DNA from: Acidothermales bacterium | GTDB lineage: Bacteria > Actinomycetota > Actinomycetes > Streptosporangiales > WHST01 | Length of the DNA stretch: 14,057 bases | Direction of reading: 5' to 3' | Assembly (NCBI GenBank): GCA_017354575.1 | Contig: JAFMQP010000053.1 | Coordinates: 1 to 14,057, forward strand | Part shown: positions 1 to 5,981 of the stretch, one piece after another | Position numbering within the stretch: the stretch's first letter is position 1 | Layout: each line of letters opens with the position of its first letter | Made by a program: the position numbers and the translations under genes | The notes under the pieces: generated by a model | The model's input: the letters and a program-made list of their open reading frames with translations, nothing else | Database searches by the model: none | What the model was told of the DNA's origin: nothing

Positions 1-840
1 CTCCTCGTCGAGGTACTTCGCCTCGAAGTCGTAGAACTCGTGGTCGCTGCCGTAGCCGACCTCACCCGGCGGCGTCGCCTCCGTCGGGTCGTCGCCGATC
101 CCCTGCAGCACACCGCATTCCAGCTCGCGACCGGGGATCGTCGCCTCGACGAGCACCTTCGGGTCGTGCGCCCGCGCGTTCTCGACGGCGTCGACCAGCC
201 CGGCGACGTCCGCGGCCTTCGACACCCCCATGCTCGAGCCGGCGCGTGCGGGCTTGACGAACACCGGGTAGCCGAGCCTGCCGACGCGCTCGATCACGGC
301 GTCGCGGTGAAGCCGCCAGTCCGTGTCGGTGACGACCTCGTACGGGCCCACGTCGATGCCGTGGCCCTGCAGGACCACCTTCGTGTAGTGCTTGTCCATC
401 GACGCCGCGGACGCGAGCACGCCGGAGCCGACGTAGCGGATGCCGGCCATCTCGAACAGGCCCTGGATCGTGCCGTCCTCGCCGTACGGGCCGTGCAGCA
501 GCGGCAGCACGACGTCGACGGTGCCGAGCTCGCGCGGCACCTCGTCCTGCTCCATGACCACCAGGCCGCGGTCGCCGCCGTCGGACGGCAGCACGATCTC
601 CGCGCCGGTCGGGTCGACCTCGGGCAGCTTGCCGTCCGCGATCATCAGCCGTTCGGGCTCGCCGGACGTGAGCACCCACCGGCCCTCGTGCGTGATGCCG
701 ACGGGGACGACCTCGTAGCGGTCCTTGTCCATCGCCTGCATGACGCTGCCGGCGGTCGAGCAGGAGATCGCGTGCTCGCTGCTGCGGCCGCCGAACACGA
801 CGGCGACCCGGATCCTGCGTGTGCTCCGCTCGTCACCCAT
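1..840 (-). CDS. ddl: D-alanine-D-alanine ligase, N-terminal part (runs off left edge)
   Basis: This ATP-grasp enzyme joins two D-alanines for the peptidoglycan precursor stem in the cytosol. The 280 visible codons read without a stop to the left edge, so the C-terminal part is missing only because the window ends. Visible motifs are GGRSSEH (residues 17-23, N-terminal Ddl signature), LHGPYGEDG (115-123) and VKPARAGSSMGV (195-206, ATP-grasp strand and loop). The ATG at 838-840 is chosen because the Ddl N-terminal beta strand begins right after it and no better start lies upstream. No Shine-Dalgarno sequence is seen; a TAGGGT -10-like hexamer lies 8 bases upstream on the minus strand, so the message may be leaderless. 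It is divergent from the PLP-enzyme gene at 867. In mycobacteria gpsA and ddl are neighbours on one strand; here a plus-strand gene separates them. The family call is very secure. Confidence 0.96.
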   Translation of the reverse strand, partial: MGDERSTRRIRVAVVFGGRSSEHAISCSTAGSVMQAMDKDRYEVVPVGITHEGRWVLTSGEPERLMIADGKLPEVDPTGAEIVLPSDGGDRGLVVMEQDEVPRELGTVDVVLPLLHGPYGEDGTIQGLFEMAGIRYVGSGVLASAASMDKHYTKVVLQGHGIDVGPYEVVTDTDWRLHRDAVIERVGRLGYPVFVKPARAGSSMGVSKAADVAGLVDAVENARAHDPKVLVEATIPGRELECGVLQGIGDDPTEATPPGEVGYGSDHEFYDFEAKYLDEE

Positions 841-868
841 GCGGCCCGACCCTACTCTTGGCGGTGAT
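839..868. promoter_or_regulatory. Symmetric divergent promoter of ddl and the metB-like gene
   Basis: The 26 bases between the two starts contain ACCCTACTCT (849-858). Read on plus it gives the -10-like TACTCT (853-858); read on minus it gives TAGGGT (854-849). The two hexamers share the central TA, the form ANNNTANNNT. Both ATGs lie 9 positions past the last T of their hexamer (867 on plus, 840 on minus), so the arrangement is symmetric about 853.5. No convincing -35 or Shine-Dalgarno sequence is seen on either side. Promoter activity is inferred. Confidence 0.55.
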
Positions 869-1988
869 GACACGTGAACCCGAAGGCCCGGCACGGCTCT
901 CCCCCGGCACCGTCGCCGTGACGGCCGGCCGACCCACCCGTACCCCCGACAGCCCGCTCAACCCGCCGCTGGTGCTCGCGTCGACCTACGCCGCCGGCGG
1001 CGAGCTCGAGTACGGCAGGTACGGCAACCCCGTCTGGCGGGCGTTCGAGGAGGCGCTGGCGGCGCTCGAGGGCGGCGGGCGTGCCCTCGTGTTCTCCTCC
1101 GGGATGGCGGCCGCCACCGCCCTGCTCGAGCTGGTGCCCGACCGGGGCCGGCTCGTCGCGCCCAGGCACGCGTACCTCGGCGTGCTCGCGATCGTCGCGG
1201 ACGCGCAGGCACGCGGGCGCGTGCACTCGGACGTGGTCGACGTCGCCGACACGGCGAGGATCGAGCGCGCGTGTGAACGCGCCGACGTGCTGTGGCTGGA
1301 GTCGCCGACGAACCCGGCACTCGAGGTCGCGGACCTGCCGGCGGCGTGTGCGGCCGCGCACGCGAACGGTGCGCTCGCCGTCGTCGACAACACGTTCGCG
1401 ACGCCGCTGCTGCAGCGTCCGCTCGACCTCGGCGCGGACATCGTGCTGCACTCGGCGACCAAGTACCTCGCCGGGCACAGCGACGTCCAGCTCGGCGCCG
1501 TCGTCACGCGCGACGACGAGCTGTACGAGCGGCTGGACGCGTACCGGCGCAAGACCGGTGCCGTCGCGGGACCGTTCGAGACCTGGCTCGCGCTGCGCGG
1601 GCTGCGCACGCTGCACCTGCGCGTCGAACGGGCACAGGCGAACGCGGCGACGCTCGCGGAACGGCTGGCCGCGCATCCCGCCGTCGTCCGCGTCCGCTAC
1701 CCGGGGCTGCCCGGCGACCCCGGGCATGCCCGCGCGGCCGCGCAGATGAACGGTTTCGGCGCGATCGTCTCGATCGAGCTCGCGGACGCCGCGGTGGCGG
1801 ACGCGTTCACGGACAAGCTGTCGCTGTGGGTCAACTCCACCAGTCTCGGCGGCGTCGAGTCGACGCTGGAACGCCGCCGCCGCTGGCCCGGTGAGCCGCA
1901 CACGATCCCTGCGGGCCTGCTGCGCATGAGCGTCGGCGTCGAGGACGTCGAGGACCTCTGGGCGGACCTGGAACAGGCGCTCCCCTAG
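867..1988 (+). CDS. Cystathionine gamma-lyase/gamma-synthase-type PLP enzyme (Cys/Met metabolism family)
   Basis: This 373-aa cytosolic enzyme belongs to the Cys/Met metabolism PLP-dependent family, which interconverts cysteine, homocysteine and cystathionine. Visible motifs are YGRYGNP (49-55, phosphate and substrate region), FSSGMAA (77-83), VVDNTFATP (172-180, cofactor Asp) and SATKYLAGHSD (196-206), where K199 is the expected Schiff-base lysine. SLGGVES (326-332) and LLRMSVGVED (351-360) close the fold. Length is typical for the family. ATG 867 is preferred; GTG 864, in the same frame, is possible. The gene is divergent from ddl and convergent with gpsA, with only 12 bases between the stops. 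Lyase, synthase and methionine gamma-lyase cannot be separated by motif reading, so no gene symbol is given. Confidence 0.9.
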   Translation: MTREPEGPARLSPGTVAVTAGRPTRTPDSPLNPPLVLASTYAAGGELEYGRYGNPVWRAFEEALAALEGGGRALVFSSGMAAATALLELVPDRGRLVAPRHAYLGVLAIVADAQARGRVHSDVVDVADTARIERACERADVLWLESPTNPALEVADLPAACAAAHANGALAVVDNTFATPLLQRPLDLGADIVLHSATKYLAGHSDVQLGAVVTRDDELYERLDAYRRKTGAVAGPFETWLALRGLRTLHLRVERAQANAATLAERLAAHPAVVRVRYPGLPGDPGHARAAAQMNGFGAIVSIELADAAVADAFTDKLSLWVNSTSLGGVESTLERRRRWPGEPHTIPAGLLRMSVGVEDVEDLWADLEQALP

Positions 1989-2000
1989 CGACGGGCCGCG

Positions 2001-3005
2001 TCAGCCGTACCACTCGGGCTTGGCACTGCGGGACATCAGGCTGCGGACGGCGTCCCGCGCGGAGACGTCACCGTGCACGACGCCGACGACCGCCTCGGTG
2101 ATCGGCATCTCGACGCCGCTGCGGCGGGCGAGCTCCAGGATCGACCGGCACGACTTGACGCCCTCGGCGATCTCGCGGGTGTCGGCGACGACGTCCGCGA
2201 GCGACTCGCCCCGGCCCAGCCGCTCGCCGAACGTGCGGTTGCGCGACAGCGGCGACCCGCACGTCGCGGCGAGGTCGCCGAGTCCGGCGAGGCCCGCGAA
2301 CGTCTGGATGTCCGCGCCCAGCGCCGTCCCCAGTCGCACGGACTCGGCGAGCCCGCGGGTGAGGATCATCGACCTGGTGTTGTCGCCGAAACCGAGCCCG
2401 AGCGAGATGCCGACCGCGAGCGCGATGACGTTCTTCGTCGCGCCGCACACCTCGGCGCCGACGACGTCGGTACCCGTGTAGGCACGGAAGTAGCGCGTGT
2501 GGCACGCGTCCTGCACGGCCGTCGCGGTCTGGTCGACGGCGCTCGCGACCACCGTCGCGGCGGGCTGGCGCGCGGCGATCTCGCGGGCGAGGTTGGGACC
2601 GCTGACGACGGCGATGCGCCCGTCGTCAGCGCCCGTCACGTCCCTGATGACCTCGCTCATCCGCTTGCACGTGCCGAGCTCGATCCCCTTCATCAGGCTG
2701 ACGAGGACGGCGTCGCGGGGCAGCACGGACGTCCACTTCTCGAGGTTCTCCCTGAGGCTCTGCGACGGCAAGGCGAACACGACCATCGCGGCGCCGTCGG
2801 CCGCCTCGGCCGGATCGGTGGTCGCGCCCAGCGTGTCGGGCAGCAGGGTGCCTGGCAGGTGCTCGGCGTTCTCGTGCGCGGCGTTGACCGCGTCCACGAC
2901 CTCGGCGCGGCGTCCCCACAACCGCACCTCGCCGCCGGCGTCGCACAGCACCTGCGCGAACGTCGTCCCCCACGACCCGCTGCCGAACACCGCCGCACGC
3001 GTCAC
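2001..3005 (-). CDS. gpsA: NAD(P)H-dependent glycerol-3-phosphate dehydrogenase
   Basis: GpsA reduces dihydroxyacetone phosphate to sn-glycerol-3-phosphate, the backbone for phospholipids. The 334-aa product has the Rossmann dinucleotide motif GSGSWG (8-13), SLMKGIEL (103-110, with conserved K106), SGPNLAREI (135-143), CGATKNVIA (188-196, with K191 as the expected catalytic lysine) and the substrate-binding stretch NTRSMILTRG (209-218). The GTG at 3003-3005 is used because the Rossmann strand starts five residues later; longer readings only extend into the upstream gene. It begins one base after the stop of the PlsC-like gene, so the pair is very probably co-transcribed and perhaps translationally coupled. 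The context suits its role, since PlsC acts on the product pathway of glycerol-3-phosphate. Confidence 0.96.
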   Translation of the reverse strand: MTRAAVFGSGSWGTTFAQVLCDAGGEVRLWGRRAEVVDAVNAAHENAEHLPGTLLPDTLGATTDPAEAADGAAMVVFALPSQSLRENLEKWTSVLPRDAVLVSLMKGIELGTCKRMSEVIRDVTGADDGRIAVVSGPNLAREIAARQPAATVVASAVDQTATAVQDACHTRYFRAYTGTDVVGAEVCGATKNVIALAVGISLGLGFGDNTRSMILTRGLAESVRLGTALGADIQTFAGLAGLGDLAATCGSPLSRNRTFGERLGRGESLADVVADTREIAEGVKSCRSILELARRSGVEMPITEAVVGVVHGDVSARDAVRSLMSRSAKPEWYG

Positions 3006-3006
3006 G

Positions 3007-3714
3007 TCAGCCCGTCCCCCTGTCGAAGCGCTCCTCCGGTGCCGGTTCGCCGCGCAGCGCCGACACCAGCTCGGTGACGGCACGCATCACCTTGTCGGTC
3101 ACCTCGTGCGTGACCGCCGGGTCGGCGGTGCCGACACCGTACCCACCGAGGTCGACGGGTGGCCCCGCCGTCACCCGAACCGGCTTGCGCGGCAACGGCC
3201 GCGGGCGCCCGTGGTACGGCCAGACCTCCTGGGCCCCCCACGACGCGACGGGGACGACGGGTGCGCCGGTCGCGAGCGCGATCCTGGCGATGCCGGTCTT
3301 GCCGGTCATCGGCCACAGCGCGGGATCCCGGGTGACCGTCGCCTCCGGGTAGACGACGATGCACGCACCCTCGCGCACTGCGGCGATCGCGGCCCGGAAC
3401 GCCTCGCCGGCCTTGGCAGATTCCCGGTACACGGGGATCTGCCCGAGACCCAGCAGCGCACGGCCGAGCACGGGCACGCGGAACAGCCCGTCCTTGGCGA
3501 GGAAGCGCGGGAACCGGCCGGCTGCGTAGAGGAAGTGCGCGACGGCGATGGGGTCGACGACGGAGAGGTGGTTGCACGCCACGATCACGCCGCCGCTCGC
3601 GGGTACGTGCTCCTGTCCCGTCCAGAGCCTGCGCGTCAGCGCCGCGTTCGCCGGCCGGACGACGCCGGCCGCGAACCGCCGCAGCGCGCCGCGCCGTTCC
3701 GGATACGTTGACAC
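3007..3714 (-). CDS. PlsC-type 1-acyl-sn-glycerol-3-phosphate acyltransferase
   Basis: The 235-aa protein belongs to the PlsC/LPLAT acyltransferase family, which transfers an acyl chain to lysophosphatidic acid at the inner face of the membrane. Block I is NHLSVVD (48-54, the NHx4D catalytic motif). Block III, usually FPEGT, reads YPEAT (122-126); this variation is seen in actinobacterial members. APVVPVASWG (151-160) matches block IV. GTG at 3712-3714 is chosen because it precedes the first family-like sequence and has a purine-rich GAAGGAAG about 10 bases upstream. The longer in-frame reading to 4038 is the antisense of fbiD. It precedes gpsA by one base, forming a phospholipid-precursor unit, and is divergent from fbiD. 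Substrate specificity cannot be read from sequence. Confidence 0.9.
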   Translation of the reverse strand: MSTYPERRGALRRFAAGVVRPANAALTRRLWTGQEHVPASGGVIVACNHLSVVDPIAVAHFLYAAGRFPRFLAKDGLFRVPVLGRALLGLGQIPVYRESAKAGEAFRAAIAAVREGACIVVYPEATVTRDPALWPMTGKTGIARIALATGAPVVPVASWGAQEVWPYHGRPRPLPRKPVRVTAGPPVDLGGYGVGTADPAVTHEVTDKVMRAVTELVSALRGEPAPEERFDRGTG

Positions 3715-3793
3715 GGTCGGCAGTCTTCCTTCCCGGCGACGTAGTGTCGAGATCCGTGGGGTCGTCGCCCGGACCAACGAGAGGATCCGACCC
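3715..3793. promoter_or_regulatory. Divergent promoter region of the plsC-like gene and fbiD
   Basis: The 79 bases between the two GTG starts must hold both promoters unless transcription starts inside the genes. On plus, TAGTGT (3742-3747) is a -10-like hexamer, and GAGAGGA (3779-3785) is a good Shine-Dalgarno sequence 8 bases before the fbiD GTG. On minus, GAAGGAAG serves the plsC-like start. No clear -35 was found on either strand. Confidence 0.4.
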
Positions 3794-4420
3794 GTGGGCT
3801 GCTGGGCACTCGTCGTACCGGTGAAGCCGCTCGCCCTGGCCAAGAGCCGGCTCGCCGAGGTCGCGGGCGAGCGCCGCGCGGACCTCGCGCTCGCCATGGC
3901 CGCCGACACGGTCGAGGCCGCGCTCCGTCCCGAACCCGTGGCCACCGTCGTCGCCGTCACGGACGACGACCGCGCGGCGAAGCTGCTCGGCGACCTGGGT
4001 GCGCTCGTCGTCGCGGACGAGCCGGACGCCGGTCTCAACCCCGCGCTCCGTCACGGCGCCGCGATCGCGCGCGAGCACGCGCCGGACGTCGGCGCACTCT
4101 CCGCGGACCTGCCGGCGCTGCGACCCGGTGTCCTCGAGGCGGTCCTCGACGCCGCGTCCGCACACCCGCACGCGTTCGTACCTGATCTCGCCGGCAGCGG
4201 GACGACGCTCTACACGGCGACGGCCGGGCACGCGTTCGAACCGCGGTTCGGCGTCGACTCGGCCGCCAGGCACAGCGAGTCGGGTGGCGTGTCGTTGGCG
4301 TCGGCGGCGGCCGCGCCGCTGCGCCGCGACGTCGACACGGGTGCGGACCTCTTGGCGGCCGTGGCCCTCGGCGTCGGCCCGCGCACCCGCACCCTCGTCC
4401 GGGAGCTCGGGATCGCTTAA
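3794..4420 (+). CDS. fbiD: Phosphoenolpyruvate/2-phospho-L-lactate guanylyltransferase for coenzyme F420 (FbiD/CofC)
   Basis: This nucleotidyltransferase activates phosphoenolpyruvate (bacterial FbiD) or 2-phospholactate (archaeal CofC) with GTP to start F420 assembly. The 208-aa product has VPVKPLALAKSRL (8-20, the GTP-binding N-terminus), ALSADLPAL (101-109, with metal-binding Asp), SGTTLYTA (135-142), RFGVDSAARH (151-160) and PLRRDVDT (175-182), all in the family order. GTG 3794 is supported by the GAGAGGA ribosome-binding site and by the beta strand beginning at once. Position next to gpsA and near HU and leuCD matches M. tuberculosis, where fbiD (Rv2983) sits beside gpsA. The other F420 genes are not in the window. 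It shows that the organism probably makes F420. Substrate choice follows the bacterial precedent and is inferred. Confidence 0.92.
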   Translation: MGCWALVVPVKPLALAKSRLAEVAGERRADLALAMAADTVEAALRPEPVATVVAVTDDDRAAKLLGDLGALVVADEPDAGLNPALRHGAAIAREHAPDVGALSADLPALRPGVLEAVLDAASAHPHAFVPDLAGSGTTLYTATAGHAFEPRFGVDSAARHSESGGVSLASAAAAPLRRDVDTGADLLAAVALGVGPRTRTLVRELGIA

Positions 4421-4433
4421 CCTGTCGGGCATG
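4416..4433 (+). promoter_or_regulatory. Possible -10 element for a leaderless cold-shock-like gene
   Basis: TAACCT (4418-4423) fits TANNNT and overlaps the fbiD stop codon; the downstream ATG is 8 positions past its last base. No Shine-Dalgarno sequence lies in the 10-base gap. The gene could have its own leaderless transcript or simply be read through from fbiD. Confidence 0.35.
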
Positions 4434-4709
4434 CAGGGCACGGTCAGGTCGTTCGACCCGGACACGCGCAGCGGCGCGGTCTTCCTCGACGACGGCACCG
4501 AGCTGCCCTTCGACGCCCAGGCCTTCGACGCCGGCGGGCTGCGGCATCTGCGGCTGGGTCAGCGGGTGCGGATGCGCACGACCCGGTCCGCGGGCACGGG
4601 CAAGCTGCGGGTGACCGTGGTCACGCTCGTCACGTTCGAGCTGCCGCCGCTGCCGGTGCCGCCGTGGGAACGCGGACGCGACGAAGGCGGCCAGGCCGAC
4701 CGGACCTGA
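4431..4709 (+). CDS. Small cold-shock-domain-like protein
   Basis: The 92-aa product begins MQGTVRSFDPDTRSGAVFLD, which aligns by eye with the first strands of cold-shock proteins (GTVKWFN then KGFGFI), followed by DDGTELPFD where those proteins have a DDG-type turn. The nucleic-acid-binding aromatics are largely lost: RNP1 KGFGFI is RSGAVFL here, leaving one Phe. The second half (LGQRVRMRTTRSAGTGKLRV) could be the remaining OB-fold strands, and the tail is Pro- and Arg-rich. It lies 10 bases after fbiD on the same strand and converges on HU with 31 bases between the stops. The degenerate RNP motif means RNA or DNA binding is uncertain. The fold is a likely call; the function is unknown. Confidence 0.7.
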   Translation: MQGTVRSFDPDTRSGAVFLDDGTELPFDAQAFDAGGLRHLRLGQRVRMRTTRSAGTGKLRVTVVTLVTFELPPLPVPPWERGRDEGGQADRT

Positions 4710-4740
4710 CCGCCTTCGAGTTCGTCGTACCGCCGCGTTC

Positions 4741-5196
4741 CTAGCGCTTCGCCGCCCGCTTGGTGGCGGTCTTGCGCGCGGGAGCCTTCTTCGCCGTGGT
4801 CTTCTTCGCTGTCGTCTTCTTGGCCGGGGCCGCCTTGGCGGCGGTCTTCTTGGCCGTGGTCTTCTTCGCCGTCGACTTCTTCGCGGCGGTCTTCTTCGCC
4901 GGGCTCTTCGCCACCTTCTTGGCTCCGGAGACGTACGCCTTGAACTCCGCACCGGGGCGGAACTTCGGCGCCGAGGTCTTCTTCACCCGGACCTTCTCGC
5001 CGGTGCGCGGGTTGCGCGCGACGCGGGCGTTGCGCACGACCTTCTCGAACACACCGAAGCCGGTGATGGCGACCTTCTCGCCTCTGGCGACGGACGCGGT
5101 GATCGTGTCGAGGACATGCTCCAGGGCCTGACCGGCCTGACGCTTGTTCCCCTCGAAGTGGTCGGCGAGCTTCTCGACCAGTTGTGCCTTGTTCAC
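4741..5196 (-). CDS. hup: HU-family nucleoid protein with Lys/Ala-rich C-terminal tail
   Basis: HU proteins dimerise, bend DNA and compact the nucleoid. Residues 1-92 form a normal HU body: MNKAQLVEKLA start, ITGFGVFEK (44-52) and the DNA-grasping arm RNPRTGE (61-67). Residues from about 93 to 151 are a basic tail of the HupB/HupS/Hlp type known from Mycobacterium and Streptomyces, which resembles eukaryotic histone H1 tails. From residue 101 the tail falls into consecutive five-residue units of the KKTxA kind. GTG at 5194-5196 is chosen because a strong AGAGGGGA ribosome-binding site lies just upstream. Its position between fbiD and leuD matches the M. tuberculosis hupB neighbourhood. Such tails are often acetylated or methylated on lysine; that is family knowledge, not visible here. 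Confidence 0.96.
   Translation of the reverse strand: MNKAQLVEKLADHFEGNKRQAGQALEHVLDTITASVARGEKVAITGFGVFEKVVRNARVARNPRTGEKVRVKKTSAPKFRPGAEFKAYVSGAKKVAKSPAKKTAAKKSTAKKTTAKKTAAKAAPAKKTTAKKTTAKKAPARKTATKRAAKR
4747..4896 (-). repeat. 15-bp period coding repeat in the HU tail
   Basis: Residues 101-150 of HU divide in register into ten units of five residues (KKTAA, KKSTA, KKTTA, KKTAA, KAAPA, KKTTA, KKTTA, KKAPA, RKTAT, KRAAK), so the DNA repeats imperfectly every 15 bases. Nearly all lysines use AAG. Confidence 0.8.
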
Positions 5197-5229
5197 TTAC
5201 TTCCCCTCTGCGAAAGACACTTTGCCTGT

Positions 5230-5251
5230 CGAGTCCTTCCGACCCGACTCG
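5230..5251 (-). other. Hairpin in the HU mRNA leader
   Basis: CGAGTC (5230-5235) and GACTCG (5246-5251) form a perfect 6-bp stem with a 10-base loop. On the minus strand it lies just downstream of the likely HU -10 element, so it would form near the 5' end of the roughly 50-base leader. A role in stability or translation is a guess. Confidence 0.4.
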
Positions 5252-5256
5252 CCGCG

Positions 5257-5285
5257 AGACTAAGGCGCAATCGGCCACGACACAA
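5257..5285 (-). promoter_or_regulatory. Likely HU promoter
   Basis: On the minus strand TTGTGT (5285-5280) and TAGTCT (5262-5257) are separated by exactly 17 bases, a good vegetative sigma-factor arrangement. The transcript would start near 5250 and reach the GTG at 5196 with its AGAGGGGA ribosome-binding site. Confidence 0.55.
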
Positions 5286-5342
5286 CGACCCAGGGGCACA
5301 TTTTTCTTGTGTCGCAAGGGTTTTCGGCGCGAAACCGGCCAG

Positions 5343-5382
5343 ATCCGGCCGACAGAGCCGGATTTCGGGCGGTCCCGGACCG
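5343..5382 (-). terminator. Hairpins after leuD, probable terminator region
   Basis: Two stems follow the leuD stop: 5370-5374 with 5378-5382 (CGGTC/GACCG, 3-base loop) and 5343-5349 with 5357-5363 (ATCCGGC/GCCGGAT, 7-base loop). No U-tract follows directly, as is common for actinobacterial terminators. The rest of the 194-base gap 5197-5390 holds the HU promoter and leader. Confidence 0.45.
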
Positions 5383-5390
5383 GATTCCCG

Positions 5391-5978
5391 TCAGCTCGTG
5401 ACGGGCAGCCAGTCCGATCGCCGCGCCTCGAACGCGGTGACGTCGTCGACGTTCCGCAGTGTCAGGGCGATGTCGTCGAGCCCCTCGAGCAGGCGCCAGC
5501 GCGTGTAGTCGTCGATCTCCAGCGGCACGTCGACGTCCTCCGCGGTGATCCGCCGCTCGACGAGGTCGACGGTGATCCGGGCCGTGGGGTCCTTCTCCAC
5601 GAGGGTCTGCAGCCGGTCGATCACGTCGTCGGGCAGCGGCACGACGAGGAGGCCGTTCTTCGCCGAGTTCCCGCGGAAGATGTCGCCGAACCCGGACGCG
5701 AGGACGACGCGGAACCCGTAGTTCTGCAGGGCCCACACCGCGTGCTCGCGCGACGAGCCGGTGCCGAAGTTCCGCCCGGCGACGAGGATCTCCGCACCTG
5801 CGTACCGCTCGTCGTTGAGGACGAACGTCGGGTCCTGCCGCCATGCGGCGAACAGGCCGTCCTCGAAACCCGAGCGGGTGACCCGCTTCAGGTACGAGGC
5901 GGGGATGATCTGGTCGGTGTCGACGTCGCTACGCCGCAGCGGGACGGCACGGGCGGTGAGAGTGGTGAACGGCTCCAT
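5391..5978 (-). CDS. leuD: 3-isopropylmalate dehydratase small subunit
   Basis: LeuD is the swivel-domain subunit of isopropylmalate isomerase and pairs with LeuC in leucine biosynthesis; in organisms with citramalate synthase the same enzyme is expected to isomerise citramalate for isoleucine. The 195-aa product shows SDVDTDQIIPASYL (17-30), GRNFGTGSSREHA (68-80, substrate-binding loop) and IFRGNSAKNGLL (100-111), at the usual length. The ATG at 5976-5978 has GGAGG eight bases upstream, within the end of leuC, and only three bases separate it from the leuC stop, so leuC and leuD form one operon with likely translational coupling. The gene lies upstream of HU on the same strand, with hairpins between them. 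Identification is secure. Confidence 0.96.
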   Translation of the reverse strand: MEPFTTLTARAVPLRRSDVDTDQIIPASYLKRVTRSGFEDGLFAAWRQDPTFVLNDERYAGAEILVAGRNFGTGSSREHAVWALQNYGFRVVLASGFGDIFRGNSAKNGLLVVPLPDDVIDRLQTLVEKDPTARITVDLVERRITAEDVDVPLEIDDYTRWRLLEGLDDIALTLRNVDDVTAFEARRSDWLPVTS

Positions 5979-5981
5979 GGC

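Noticed and set aside
852..1901. 349-aa minus-strand reading frame opposite the PLP enzyme gene
   Set aside because: Antisense shadow; the plus-strand gene has full family motifs including the PLP lysine.
3002..4498. Long minus-strand reading frame (498 aa) over the plsC-like gene, fbiD and the cold-shock-like gene
   Set aside because: It is the out-of-frame or antisense shadow of genes with clear family motifs; its protein is Arg-rich and low in complexity.
4744..4920. Repetitive CTTCTT-rich plus-strand DNA considered as a CRISPR-like or microsatellite repeat
   Set aside because: It is fully explained as coding sequence of the Lys/Ala-rich HU tail; there are no spacers.
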